Counted from the stretch's first letter, positions 46,612-55,733 are shown. The stretch: DNA of 64,000 nucleotides from Caldilineaceae bacterium (GCA_026645575.1 JAPKMW010000013.1:89812-153811), one strand, 5' to 3'. The notes: a model not told the origin generated them from the sequence alone. Translations and numbers: made by a program.

Positions 46612-48987
46612 ATGGATAACTCGCTCGCGCTCCTCCTGGACGCCTATAATGTGCAAACCCTCTTCAGTCTGGCGTTGGCCACGGGCATCCTGCCGCCGAA
46701 GAGTAAAAAGCCGCCCAAGGCAAATCTGCTCGTGTTGTTGCAAGAACAGCTTTTTGAAGCGAAGCGGGTGGAGGCGGCCTGGGCCAAACTGAACAAGCGG
46801 GAGAAGGATGTCCTCAACCGCTTGTTGCTGCACAATGGCCCGGTGCGCACGAGCGCCTTTCGTCGCGAATTGGTGCGCACCGGGCTGGTGACATTGCCGC
46901 CGGAAAGCAAGACGCCACAAACCAATATGTATGGCTACTACCAGCGCGCCGGCCCCAACTATACCAGTGACGATTATCTGGGCGACCCGGAACGCACTAA
47001 TTCGACCATCTTTCAGGATGTGATCGCTCGCCTGACCCAACAGGGGTTGCTCTTTAGCCGCGTCGTCGGCGACAAGGTGGATGTGGTCAGCAAGTTGACC
47101 TTCCACCCGGCGGATGAACTGGTCATTCCGGATCAACTACGGCGGTGCTTGCCCAAGCCCACACCGGTCTTTCTGGATCAGGCGGCCTGGCAACCGGCGC
47201 GTGTCGAACAGGGCGCGCCCCAGCAACTGCTGCGCGAACTTTATCTCTATTGGGATTTTGTGCGGCGCAATGAGGTGGCGCTCTTGCAAAATGGCTATGT
47301 GGGCAAACGGCTCTGGCGCGGATTGGGCCAGGCGCTTTTGTCACCAGAGCCGCGCCTGGAGAACGCCAACAATGAGGCTGAGACCGGGCGCCTCTATTGG
47401 TTGCGGCTGCTGCTCCAAGGGCTTAATTTGTTGGCGGCAAGAGCGGGCAAACTGGTGATCACCGCACCTGATCTGACAACCGTTCCCCCCTTTTGGACCG
47501 ACACCGAAACCGCACAAGTAATCGCCGTGGTGCGTGCTTGGACCAGCCTGACCGTTTCGCCCGATCCTGACCCGGATGCCGATAGCTACTATCCCCAATA
47601 TGGCAATGCGCGCCGGCTGCTCTTCAAGACGTTGCGCAGTCGCGCCGTCAATGATTGGCTGACGGTTGATGACCTGATGGATAGCCTGGCGGCACAGGAT
47701 GAAAATTTTCTTTTCGCCGACCGCACCCAGGTTGAAAGCCGGCGTAGTTCCGGGTATTATTATAACAACCGCTTTTCCGGCACGCCGGCCCAGTTGCTCA
47801 AGCTCTTTAGCGCAGCGGAGGGGCGTTTTGTCCGCAACACCATCCAGGAAATGCTCTTGCGGCTGGGCTTGGCGGAAGTGGGCTATGCCACGGCGACGGA
47901 AAAGGAATGGAGCGGCGTCCGCCTGACCGCGTTGGGCCAGCAGGCGCTGGCTGCGCTCGACGATGGCAAACCAGGCAAACGCACCAAGCAAGAAGCGCCG
48001 GCTGACGATTCGGCTGCCCCACCGGCGAGTGGGCGCGTGGTGGTGCAACCTAACTTTCAAATCCTGGCCCTCGGCCCAGTCGCCCTGGCGACGCTGGCCA
48101 AGCTCGATCTCTTTGCCGAACGGCGCAAGGCCGACCTGAGCGTCTTTGAATATCACCTCTCGCGCGAATCGGTCTACCGGGGGAAACAGGCCGGGTTACA
48201 TGTTGATGAGGTCATTGCCTTTTTGCAGACGGTCAGCGGCGCGCCCCTGCCGCAAAATTTGGCCCGGTCGCTCAACGAGTGGGGCGCCCACCACCAACGC
48301 ATTGTTTTTCGTAGCGGCGTCAGCCTGTTGCAAGCGGCGGATGAGGCTACCCTGACCACCTTGCTGCTTGACGAAGCGACCGTGGGCGAACAGGTGGCGC
48401 GTGTGCTGGCGCCGGGGGTGGCGCTGGTGCGCAAGGGGGCCGAACCGGCGTTGCTGCGCGCTCTGCTTGATTGTGATCGCTTGCCTGCGATTTCCAGTGA
48501 CAAACCCGAATCGGCGGATCACAGCGTCGAGATCGATGCCAAGGGGGTGATCACGCCGATCCATGCCGTGCCTAGTCTCCACCTGCGCGGTCGGCTGGCG
48601 CGTCTGGCGGAAGAGGACGCCAACGGCCACTGGCGGTTGACGCCGGCGACGGTGCGTAAGGCCGGTGGCAGTCGCAAAAAAGTACTGGCCCTGATCGAGG
48701 AATTGACCAAATTGCAGCGCGGCGAACTGCCGGCGGCCTTGGTCGCGCTGGTCAAGCAATGGGGCGCTTATTATGGCGAAGTCGGCGCAGCCACCGTCAC
48801 CCTGCTCGAATTTCGCGATGCCCAGGCGCTGCAAGAACTACTGACCCACCCCGATCTCCAAACGCACCTCACCCGCTTCCCCGCCGGGGAGCGGGCGCTG
48901 GCTATTGTGGCGACCAAACAACTGCCGACGGTTAAGCGGATTTTGCAAACACTGGGCGTCGCCGTTAAAGACGAATTGCTGGGGTAA
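46612..48987 (+). CDS. XPB-associated protein with PF13625-type domain
   Basis: Protein of 791 residues, third gene of the XPB module. The N-terminal ~170 residues look like winged-helix segments (LNKREKDVLNRLLLHNGPV, DVIARLTQQGLLFSRVVGD). The PF13625-like domain is at about 476-640: VVVQPNFQILALGPVALATL, FEYHLSRESVYRGKQAG and ALVRKGAEPALLRALL. A C-terminal strand-helix segment (VTLLEFRDAQALQELLTHPD) resembles the end of the previous protein, so the two are distant paralogs. No Zn finger here. It presumably binds DNA or XPB. No enzymatic motif is recognised. Confidence 0.75.
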   Translation: MDNSLALLLDAYNVQTLFSLALATGILPPKSKKPPKANLLVLLQEQLFEAKRVEAAWAKLNKREKDVLNRLLLHNGPVRTSAFRRELVRTGLVTLPPESKTPQTNMYGYYQRAGPNYTSDDYLGDPERTNSTIFQDVIARLTQQGLLFSRVVGDKVDVVSKLTFHPADELVIPDQLRRCLPKPTPVFLDQAAWQPARVEQGAPQQLLRELYLYWDFVRRNEVALLQNGYVGKRLWRGLGQALLSPEPRLENANNEAETGRLYWLRLLLQGLNLLAARAGKLVITAPDLTTVPPFWTDTETAQVIAVVRAWTSLTVSPDPDPDADSYYPQYGNARRLLFKTLRSRAVNDWLTVDDLMDSLAAQDENFLFADRTQVESRRSSGYYYNNRFSGTPAQLLKLFSAAEGRFVRNTIQEMLLRLGLAEVGYATATEKEWSGVRLTALGQQALAALDDGKPGKRTKQEAPADDSAAPPASGRVVVQPNFQILALGPVALATLAKLDLFAERRKADLSVFEYHLSRESVYRGKQAGLHVDEVIAFLQTVSGAPLPQNLARSLNEWGAHHQRIVFRSGVSLLQAADEATLTTLLLDEATVGEQVARVLAPGVALVRKGAEPALLRALLDCDRLPAISSDKPESADHSVEIDAKGVITPIHAVPSLHLRGRLARLAEEDANGHWRLTPATVRKAGGSRKKVLALIEELTKLQRGELPAALVALVKQWGAYYGEVGAATVTLLEFRDAQALQELLTHPDLQTHLTRFPAGERALAIVATKQLPTVKRILQTLGVAVKDELLG

Positions 48988-48990
48988 CAC

Positions 48991-50213
48991 ATGAACCATT
49001 TTTCACTCGCCTGCACTGCCTGTTCCTGGCAAGGGGCTGACGCCGATCTGGCGCAATGCCCACACTGTGCCGCCACGGTCGATATACGCTATGCTGATGC
49101 CGCGCTGCCGCTTGCCAGCGAGCAACCAGGCATTTGGCGCTATGCGGCCCGTCTGCCGCTCCACAACCTGGCCTATGCCGTCAGCCTGGGTGAAGGTAAT
49201 ACACCGCTGCTCCGTTCCGCCAACCTGGGGGAAGAACTGGGGCTGGCCGCGCTCTACTTCAAAATGGAGAGCGCCAACCCGACTGGTTCCTACAAAGATC
49301 GGATTGCGGCGGTTGGCATTGCCCGTCTACGGGAACTGGGCAAAAGCGCCTGGGCGGCCACCTCCTCCGGCAATGCCGGCGCCGCCATTGCCGCCTATGG
49401 GGCGCGGGCAGGGGTGAATGGCTATCTCTTCACGGTAGAAAAGTATGCCAAAGCCAAAGTTGCCCAAATCCTCGCCTATGGCCCGCAAGCCTGGGCCGTG
49501 GAACGCCTTGGCTATGACCCAGTGGTGGAAAAGACGACCTGGGCCAACATCCGCCAACTTTGCACCGCCAACAACTGGCAGATGTTGGTGACGGCGCGCG
49601 CCTTTAGCCCCCATGCGATGGAGGGCGTGAAGACTATCGCCTACGAAGTCTGCCAGCAGTTGCCGGGCCAGCCGCTGGATGTGGTCTATGTGCCGGTGGG
49701 TGGGGGCGGTTTACTCAGCGCCTCGTGGAAAGGCTTTGCCGAGGCCAAGGCCGCCGGCTGGATCGACCGTCTGCCACGCCTGGTCGCCGTACAAGCGCAG
49801 GGGTGTGACGCCGTTACCCAAGCCTGGCTGGCCGGACGTAAAGTCGAACCGATCCCCGGCTGCATCAGCAACATCTCCGGCATCCAACTCACCGCCCCAC
49901 CTGATGGCGATCTTTGCAGGCGCTCCATGAATCCGGCGGTTGGGCGGTCTCCGTTCCTGATACGGCGACCTATGCGGCCCAAGCTGAACTTGCGAGTCGG
50001 GAAGGCATCTTTGTCGAACCGGCGGCGGCGACAACGCTGGCGGCGATCCATGCGGATCGAGAAGCCGGTCGGTTACGCGGTGACGAACGGGTGGCCTGTT
50101 GGTTAACATGTAGTGGCTTCAAAGATGCCACGGCGGTGGAGCGGATGACAGCCGGTCGCGCCGTGCTGCCGATTACGGCAACGGCGATTTTGGGTATTAC
50201 CGTTGCAAATTGA
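48991..50213 (+). pseudogene. Threonine synthase-like PLP enzyme, frameshifted
   Basis: The first 307 residues or so read as a fold-type II PLP enzyme of the threonine synthase group: N-terminal zinc-ribbon-like CTACSWQG and CPHC, the PLP Lys in NPTGSYKDR, SSGNAGAAIAAYG, and PVGGGGLLSASWKG. After PPDGDL the frame is lost near 49911-49915, in a TTT run. The following part (LHESGGWAVSVPDTATYA, EGIFVEPAAATTLAAI, CSGFKDATAV) continues in the +1 frame to 50213. One extra T would restore the reading. It may be a true inactivation or a sequence error. The gene starts 3 bases after the XPB module. Confidence 0.85.
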
Positions 50214-50550
50214 TACTACACATTACACACTCACTCATCGGCAATCTTTCCTCTGCCCTCTTGCACTTTGAACACAACTATGCGGCTTCGCCTTTGCCCC
50301 TATTTTAGCTATCGTAATGCAGTTTACGCCAAATAACTTACGCTTTATTGGCAAACCCATCACCTTTCTCTCCTGTATTTTTAGTATCCTGCCTACGCCA
50401 CAACACGCTAGCCTAATCTAGTTGACAGTATTTTGTCATTATTATCGCTGGGCGCTCGTGATATAGTAGCAACAACCAAGCGTTTGCGGACAAGCCGCTC
50501 GCAGACTGACACGCCACATCTCCCACACAAACCTAAACTAGGAGTTCATA
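50214..50550. other. Intergenic region before the small secreted protein gene
   Basis: No gene is seen. A TTGACA at 50422-50427 and a TATAGT at 50462-50467 are too far apart to make one promoter; neither has a clear partner. A TAGGAG ribosome site lies before the ATG at 50551. Confidence 0.5.
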
Positions 50551-50817
50551 ATGAATAAGCGCATCAAGCATCTATTGATTATTTTGGTGATGGGTCTCTG
50601 CCTTAGTATGCCGTTGACAGTTAGCGCCGAGGCCGACAGCACGATAGACGATCCGGGGGTTCCGGCCAGCGAACAATGCCCGAACACTACCCAAAAATCA
50701 ACCAAGAGTACAACTGTCGTTGAAGAAGAGGGCGCAACCACCGATAGTCAACCGGAAGGCGCTCCCGACAACGACTGTAGTGAATGGCAAACGGCGCCAG
50801 TGAGTTGGAATAGTTAA
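50551..50817 (+). CDS. Small secreted acidic protein, unknown function
   Basis: Protein of 88 residues. A signal peptide spans residues 1-26 (KR near the start, hydrophobic core, VSA cleavage). The mature part of about 62 residues is Glu/Asp/Ser/Thr-rich with two Cys that could pair (Cys in EQCPNTT and DNDCSEW). TAGGAG lies six bases before the ATG. A hairpin follows the stop at 50860. No family recognised; real coding is supported by start, signal and terminator. Confidence 0.6.
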   Translation: MNKRIKHLLIILVMGLCLSMPLTVSAEADSTIDDPGVPASEQCPNTTQKSTKSTTVVEEEGATTDSQPEGAPDNDCSEWQTAPVSWNS

Positions 50818-50856
50818 CGGATTAAAGGGTATTGCGTGTTGGTGGATGCCCGAACC

Positions 50857-50892
50857 AAAAGCGGCAGCCCCATACGTAAGAAGGCTGCCGCT
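50857..50892. terminator. Bidirectional terminator hairpin
   Basis: Ten-base arms AGCGGCAGCC and GGCTGCCGCT at 50860-50869 and 50883-50892 form a perfect stem with a 13-base loop. On the minus strand a TTTT run follows, ending the DUF218 gene; on the plus strand it lies after the small secreted gene. Confidence 0.75.
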
Positions 50893-50902
50893 CTTCATCG
50901 CA

Positions 50903-51436
50903 TTAGCAAAATGAATTGCAAGTGATTGCTTCCAATACGCCGCCTTCTCGTAACTCCGCAATTCGTTTTGCTTCATGGGCGACTAGCCGTTCCTGCTCTG
51001 TTGGGGAACAGGTCGGTAGATAGGGCGCAGCGATAAACTCCAATCGATAATCAAGAAAGACCCGCCGGAAGATCAACGTAGCCCGTTCCACATGAAAATC
51101 CGAGGTGACGACGCAGAGTTGTCGGACGTTGGTGCGTTCAATAATGGGTCGCGCCAACCGAGCATCTTCTCCGGTGTGCCGACTGAGGGCGAAATCAAGA
51201 ATGTCGTGGGCAGGGACGCTGTGGGCCAGCAGCCACTGTTGTAGATAATAGGCATGGGGCAATGACGTGCGGTTGAAGTGTTCGCCAAAACCGCCGGTGA
51301 GCAGTAACGGCCAACCGACAGCGCGTCGTTCTGTGTAAAGCTGGTAGCCCAATGTCACCCGTCCCAACGCCATCGCCGGCAGCGAACCATCGTCATTGTT
51401 CGGCGACCCTAAAATGAGAATTACCCCTGCTGCCAT
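50903..51436 (-). CDS. DUF218/YdcF-like protein
   Basis: Protein of 177 residues. VILILGSPNNDDGSL is the first strand, LLLTGGFGEHF the second, and VVTSDFHVERATLIFRRVF the family's conserved His segment. Relatives (YdcF, SanA) bind nucleotides or act on envelope precursors, but the reaction is unknown. AGGAGG lies four bases before the ATG. No signal peptide or membrane helix, unlike SanA, so it is cytoplasmic. Confidence 0.8.
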   Translation of the reverse strand: MAAGVILILGSPNNDDGSLPAMALGRVTLGYQLYTERRAVGWPLLLTGGFGEHFNRTSLPHAYYLQQWLLAHSVPAHDILDFALSRHTGEDARLARPIIERTNVRQLCVVTSDFHVERATLIFRRVFLDYRLEFIAAPYLPTCSPTEQERLVAHEAKRIAELREGGVLEAITCNSFC

Positions 51437-51456
51437 CTTTCCTCCTGATCAACGAC

Positions 51457-51486
51457 TTGTTGTCAACCCCAGCTTTGACCTATAAT
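51457..51486 (+). promoter_or_regulatory. Candidate promoter of the cyclase gene
   Basis: TATAAT at 51481-51486 with TTGTTG at 51457-51462 (18-base spacer). The leader to the ATG at 51537 would be about 45 bases and ends with an AGGAAG ribosome site. Confidence 0.55.
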
Positions 51487-51536
51487 TCTACCACAAACGA
51501 ATCACCAATTCCCTCAATCACCTAGGAAGCAATGCC

Positions 51537-52352
51537 ATGTGTCCACCCAAATTTCTTGATCTGTTGCGCGCTCCCGGTTTTGTCGAGCAAACGGTTGATC
51601 GCGCCGGCGGTGGGCCGGTTGTCGACACACAACGCCCGCAACCGGTGGCCCAGCCCTTTACCTTTGCCCATGTGGCCGATCTGACCCACACCCTCAGCCC
51701 GGCGTCACCGGTCTTTCCGTCATTGCCGGCCTTTGTGGTCGAACAGCCCTTTGCCACCCACGAAGCCCACGGCGTCTCGATCAACCGCTACACTCTTTCC
51801 GACCATTGCGGCACCCACTTTGACGCGCCTTATCATGTTTCCCGCCACGGGCTGCATACCGATGAAGTGCCGGTGCGTTCCCTGGTCGCGCCAGCGGTGG
51901 TGATCGATATTGGCGAGAAGGCCAAACAGGATCACGCCGCCCTGGTGACGCCTGACGATCTGCTGGCCTGGGAACGACGCTATGGCCGCATTCCGGTCGG
52001 CGCAGCAGTCTTGATGGCCTCCGGTTGGGCGGCGCGCATCGGCTCGGCGCAAGCCTATGTCAACACCGATGCCAGTGGCGTCCATCACTTCCCCGGCTTT
52101 AGCGTCGAAGCGGCCCGCTTTTTGCTGGATGAACGGGATGTCGTCGGGATTGGGGTTGATACGCTGAGTCTGGATCATGGCCCGGCGCAAAGCTTTGCCG
52201 TCCATACGGCCTTTCTACCGACCAACCGCTGGGGCTTAGAATGTCTCGCCAATCTGGAAAACATTCCGCCCAGCGGGGCGATGATCTTTGTCGGCGTTCC
52301 CAAAATTGCCGGCAGTTCCGGCGGCCCGACACGGGTGATGGCGCTTTGGTAA
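51537..52352 (+). CDS. Cyclase/kynurenine-formamidase-like metal hydrolase
   Basis: Protein of 271 residues in the cyclase family (PF04199). The metal-binding signature HxGTHxDxPxH is complete as HCGTHFDAPYH near residue 90, with further FPGFSVEAARFLL and GVDTLSLDHGPA. An N-terminal extension of about 45 residues precedes VADLTHTLSP. Family members are arylformamidases, isatin hydrolases or ring-opening amidases; substrate unknown. Downstream is an alcohol dehydrogenase and a Gfo/Idh gene. Confidence 0.85.
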   Translation: MCPPKFLDLLRAPGFVEQTVDRAGGGPVVDTQRPQPVAQPFTFAHVADLTHTLSPASPVFPSLPAFVVEQPFATHEAHGVSINRYTLSDHCGTHFDAPYHVSRHGLHTDEVPVRSLVAPAVVIDIGEKAKQDHAALVTPDDLLAWERRYGRIPVGAAVLMASGWAARIGSAQAYVNTDASGVHHFPGFSVEAARFLLDERDVVGIGVDTLSLDHGPAQSFAVHTAFLPTNRWGLECLANLENIPPSGAMIFVGVPKIAGSSGGPTRVMALW

Positions 52353-52357
52353 TCATT

Positions 52358-52425
52358 AATGGAGAACGGTTAATGACTAATGTGGTGCGTAGTCGTCGCC
52401 TCTTAACAATTAATCGTTCTCCATT
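52358..52425. repeat. Inverted repeat between cyclase and dehydrogenase genes
   Basis: Seventeen-base arms AATGGAGAACGGTTAAT and ATTAATCGTTCTCCATT (one mismatch) around a 34-base loop. AT-rich and non-coding. Confidence 0.7.
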
Positions 52426-52454
52426 GACAATTAATTATTATAAAGGAGCAGCGT

Positions 52455-53489
52455 GTGTCTACGCTTGTTTTGCCGGCCACCATGCGCGTACCGCACTTTG
52501 TCGGCGGCGGTGTGATTCAGTGGATTGAGAAGCCGGTGCCGCAGCCTGGCCCTGGTCAATTGTTGCTACAGGTGAAAGCTAACGCGCTCTGCGGTTCGGA
52601 ACGCGGCCAGTTTTTCAAAGGCGCACCGGTGACGCCGGGACATGAAGCGGCTGGGATTGTTGTGGCGGCTGGGCCGGCCACCCAAACGCCGCTAGGCACG
52701 CCAGGCGTCGTCTTTTTGATGGATTTTTGCGGGGAGTGCCGCAATTGCAAACTCGGCCTGACCAACCAATGTCTGCAAAAGCGGGGCGACATGGGCTTCA
52801 ATCGCGACGGCGGTTATGGCGTCTATGAATTGGTTCACGAAAGCATTTTCCTGCCCGTCCCGCCGGAGTTACCACTGATCGAAGCCACCTTGCTGCTCGA
52901 CGTAATGGGAACAACGGCCCATGCCCTCCGCCGTGCGCAACTGATCCACCCTGACATTCAGTCGCTACTTGTCACCGGCGCCGGGCCGATTGGCTTGGGC
53001 GTGCTGGCGATGGCGAAGATCACCTTTGGCATGAACTTTCCTGTCTTGATCACCGATGTCATTCCGTGGCGGCTGGCCTTGGCGGAAAAGCTAGGCGGCA
53101 GAGCGATCAACCTCAAGGAAAAAAGTTTAGCGGACGGCGCACTGGCGCATGGACTGGAGCGAGTCGATGCGGCGCTGGACACCAGCGGCAAAGAGATCGC
53201 TCGCCGTTCGGCGCTGGACCTGTTGGACAAACGGGGCGTGCTGGTCTGTATCGGCCACGGCGAAGGGCTGACCATTACCGTCTCGCCAGACTTGATTGCC
53301 ACGGAACGGGCGATCTTGGGCAGTGAATATTTCTGTTACAACGAGTTGCCGGCCAGCCTGGCCCATCTGCAAACCCATCTGCCCTACTTGCGCCAGATCA
53401 TCACCCATCGCTTTGGTGTCGCCGACATTCAACACGCCTTTGAACTCTTCTGGCAGGGCGAAACCGGGAAGGTAGTGATCGAACAATGA
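52455..53489 (+). CDS. Zinc-dependent alcohol dehydrogenase (MDR family)
   Basis: Medium-chain dehydrogenase of 344 residues. The catalytic zinc Cys is in NALCGSERG, with GHE as the second zinc site motif. The structural zinc loop has four Cys (FCGECRNCKLGLTNQC). The Rossmann fold is at about 170 (VTGAGPIGLGVLAM). The start is GTG, with AAAGGAG in front. The stop overlaps the start of the Gfo/Idh gene. Sorbitol, threonine or inositol-type polyol oxidation is typical of the group. Confidence 0.87.
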   Translation: MSTLVLPATMRVPHFVGGGVIQWIEKPVPQPGPGQLLLQVKANALCGSERGQFFKGAPVTPGHEAAGIVVAAGPATQTPLGTPGVVFLMDFCGECRNCKLGLTNQCLQKRGDMGFNRDGGYGVYELVHESIFLPVPPELPLIEATLLLDVMGTTAHALRRAQLIHPDIQSLLVTGAGPIGLGVLAMAKITFGMNFPVLITDVIPWRLALAEKLGGRAINLKEKSLADGALAHGLERVDAALDTSGKEIARRSALDLLDKRGVLVCIGHGEGLTITVSPDLIATERAILGSEYFCYNELPASLAHLQTHLPYLRQIITHRFGVADIQHAFELFWQGETGKVVIEQ

Positions 53490-54466
53490 GCCAAGCACGC
53501 GTCAAAATCGCCCTCGTCGGCGCCGGGGGCTGGGGGCGCCAACATGCCCGCATCTTTGCCGAACGACCGGATGTGGACTTTTGCGCCATTGCCGGTCGCA
53601 CACCGGAAAAGACCCAAGCACGGGCCGAACAGTACGGTGTGCGGGCCTATTTTGATGTTGGTGAGATGCTCGACAAAGAGCGGCCCGATCTGGTAAGCCT
53701 CTGCCTGCCCAACCAGGGCCACTTTGACGTCACGTTACAGGTCATTCAGGCCGGTTATCCGCTGCTGGTCGAAAAGCCGCTGGTCTTTGATTTGGTGGAG
53801 GCCGACACCTTGTTGGCGGAAGCGGCCAAACGCAATCTCTTTTTCGCCATCAACTTCAACCACCGCTACGCCCGTCCGATCCAGATGGCAAAGGAGGCGA
53901 TTGCCACCGGTCGCTTGGGCGAAATCAGCTTTGCCAGTTGGCGTTTTGGCGGTGAAGGACGCAGTACCCATCCCCACGCCAACCTGATCGAGACCCAGTG
54001 TCACGCCTTTGATCAACTCGAATTTCTCTGCGGCCCGATTTCTTCAGTGATGGCACAGATGACCGACAAGAGCGGCCAGGGCTATCGCACGCTGGTGCTG
54101 GCCCTGCATTTCGCCAATGGCGCCGTCGGCAGTTTATTGGGCAGCTATGAGTCTTCCTATGCCTACGCCGACACCCACCGGCTGGAAATCAACGGCAACC
54201 AGGGACGCATCCTGGTCGATGATACCGTGCGCCGCTATTCCTTCCAAGCCGCGGGCAGTGAAACCGCCGAAGTCTGGCAAGCGGGCTACTTCAATGATCG
54301 CGACCGCGAATTCCATCGCACCTTTGATCGCTATGTCGATGCGTTGCTGGACGCCTTCCAACGGGGTGAACCTCCGCCCATTCATGCCGAAGCGGGACGA
54401 CGGGCGCTGGTGCTGGCCTATGCGGCAATCCAATCTTTTGAGACGGGGCAACGGGTTGCGGTGTGA
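53486..54466 (+). CDS. Gfo/Idh/MocA-family oxidoreductase
   Basis: NAD(P)-dependent oxidoreductase of 326 residues. The dinucleotide motif is VGAGGWGRQHARI, and LLVEKPLVFD carries the family EKP with the catalytic Lys. The C-terminal domain is the usual beta-sheet substrate domain. ATGA overlap with the alcohol dehydrogenase gene indicates translational coupling, so the two likely act in sequence on a sugar or inositol derivative. Convergent with the SGNH gene. Confidence 0.88.
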   Translation: MSQARVKIALVGAGGWGRQHARIFAERPDVDFCAIAGRTPEKTQARAEQYGVRAYFDVGEMLDKERPDLVSLCLPNQGHFDVTLQVIQAGYPLLVEKPLVFDLVEADTLLAEAAKRNLFFAINFNHRYARPIQMAKEAIATGRLGEISFASWRFGGEGRSTHPHANLIETQCHAFDQLEFLCGPISSVMAQMTDKSGQGYRTLVLALHFANGAVGSLLGSYESSYAYADTHRLEINGNQGRILVDDTVRRYSFQAAGSETAEVWQAGYFNDRDREFHRTFDRYVDALLDAFQRGEPPPIHAEAGRRALVLAYAAIQSFETGQRVAV

Positions 54467-54470
54467 GCAG

Positions 54471-54558
54471 AACACAACAACGGATTTGGGTAGGAACGGA
54501 TTTCCCGTCGGCTGTATCGGGACAGAAAATCAGATGCTTCCTAAATCCGTTGTTGTGT
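54471..54558. terminator. Convergent inverted repeat
   Basis: AACACAACAACGGATTT with its complement AAATCCGTTGTTGTGTT pairs around an internal 40-base segment (TAGGAA/TTCC extends it). It lies between two convergent genes and could end both transcripts. No T-run of more than four. Confidence 0.6.
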
Positions 54559-55230
54559 TTACTGCGCCGGAAACCAACGCAACAATTCCCGCACGACCAA
54601 CTGATGGCCCAAGTGGTTAGGATGATTGATATGCGACAGCAGATCCGTCACCTCACCGCCGCCGGCAAGATAGCGCTGAAACGCTGCATCACTATCAGCC
54701 AACCCGACGCCATATTCGACGGCCAGACGACGCACTTGCTCGGCATGTTTGGGCAGTTCTTCGGCCCACATCGGCTCACCACGGCGCAAGGTCAGCAGGT
54801 CATGGGTTGGCGTCAAGAGAATCACCATAACGCCGCGGTCCAAGGCCAGTTCGATCATGGTGCGCCAGGCCCGTTCAGCCCGTTCTAGACCAATGCCCCG
54901 GTCATTGAGCGCATAGTCGATGGTCACGACAGCCGGGCGATGGGTCAACACTTCGTCAGCAAAGCGCGCAGCGCCGCTTTCTGAATTTTCCCCGCCAATC
55001 GCTGTGACGATTACATTGATCACCGCATAGGCAAAGCGTTCCTTCAAGCCGACAAAGAGCAAGTGCGGGTATGCTTGCAATGGATTCACAGTCGGCGTGC
55101 AGAAATAGCCAGCCGGCACACTATGACCATGACAGACAATGTTGATCGTGCGGTTCTGCGGCCAAGGTTTGAGCATCTCTTGCAAGAGGCCGAGGAGATA
55201 TTGTTCGCGATCAGGCAATTGTCCTTGCAT
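54559..55230 (-). CDS. SGNH/GDSL-type hydrolase
   Basis: Predicted esterase/lipase of 223 residues. The nucleophile block is CHGHSVPAGYF (Ser at about 35), the Asn in DYALNDRG supplies the SGNH Asn, and NHPNHLGHQ gives the Asp/His-box, with His. A Gly block lies in AIGGENS. The ATG at 55230 is chosen for GGAGGAC upstream; a longer frame overlaps the neighbour. No signal peptide. Substrate unknown; carbohydrate acetyl esterases have this fold. Confidence 0.78.
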   Translation of the reverse strand: MQGQLPDREQYLLGLLQEMLKPWPQNRTINIVCHGHSVPAGYFCTPTVNPLQAYPHLLFVGLKERFAYAVINVIVTAIGGENSESGAARFADEVLTHRPAVVTIDYALNDRGIGLERAERAWRTMIELALDRGVMVILLTPTHDLLTLRRGEPMWAEELPKHAEQVRRLAVEYGVGLADSDAAFQRYLAGGGEVTDLLSHINHPNHLGHQLVVRELLRWFPAQ

Positions 55231-55253
55231 AAGATTTGTCCTCCGTTGGGGTA

Positions 55254-55607
55254 TTATTGATTGATGCGCAGTAGACCAACCTGGATTGCCACCGCGAGCA
55301 ACACGCCCCACGCCACGTAACCGGAGAGCAGGGCGCTCCACAATTGCCAGCCGCCACGTAAGGCCAGATAAACAATCGCCAACCAAAGCATCGTTGGCAC
55401 CATGCCGATGACCAGCGAACGAACAAAGCCAAGCATAATCGGTTGCGTCGTGTCGGGCGTACTCCAGATGATCCACATGACCAGCGGCATGTTGATCGGC
55501 ATGGTGCCGAGAATGGCGGCCAGGGTGCGCGACCGCTCGCGCAGTACAGCGACAATCAAGATAATGACAATCGAGGTAATAATGGGCAAGCTTTTTTGTA
55601 GGCTCAA
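55254..55607 (-). CDS. Small four-helix membrane protein (DUF3147-like)
   Basis: Protein of about 117 residues with roughly four hydrophobic segments. AAILGTMPINMPLVMWIIW resembles the first repeat of DUF3147 proteins. Start uncertain: no ATG occurs before the mid-sequence Met, so a TTG near 55607 (or 55589) is used. A longer upstream frame translates an octamer repeat and is rejected. It is followed by the SGNH gene at 23 bases. Function unknown. Confidence 0.55.
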   Translation of the reverse strand: MSLQKSLPIITSIVIILIVAVLRERSRTLAAILGTMPINMPLVMWIIWSTPDTTQPIMLGFVRSLVIGMVPTMLWLAIVYLALRGGWQLWSALLSGYVAWGVLLAVAIQVGLLRINQ

Positions 55608-55635
55608 GAGAATGCTCGTTTCTAGTAAAAAATAA

Positions 55636-55705
55636 AGAGATTGAGAGATAAAGAGATTGAGAGATTTACAGCCTAATCTCTCAATCTCTATCTCTCTCAA
55701 TCTCA
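55636..55705. repeat. Octamer fold-back hairpin (AGAGATTG family)
   Basis: Left units AGAGATTG, AGAGATAA, AGAGATTG, AGAGATT and complementary CAATCTCT/ATCTCTAT units to the right. Same family as 1, 1922, 44037 and 59522. Between the aminotransferase and membrane protein genes. Confidence 0.8.
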
Positions 55706-55733
55706 TCTCTGTCAAACGATCCACCCGCAGTAG

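Noticed and set aside
50422..50467. Promoter from TTGACA (50422) and TATAGT (50462)
   Set aside because: The spacing of 34 bases is far outside the working range and neither has a second partner.
55608..55724. N-terminal extension of the small DUF3147-like membrane protein
   Set aside because: It would translate the octamer fold-back element, which is a non-coding repeat elsewhere.
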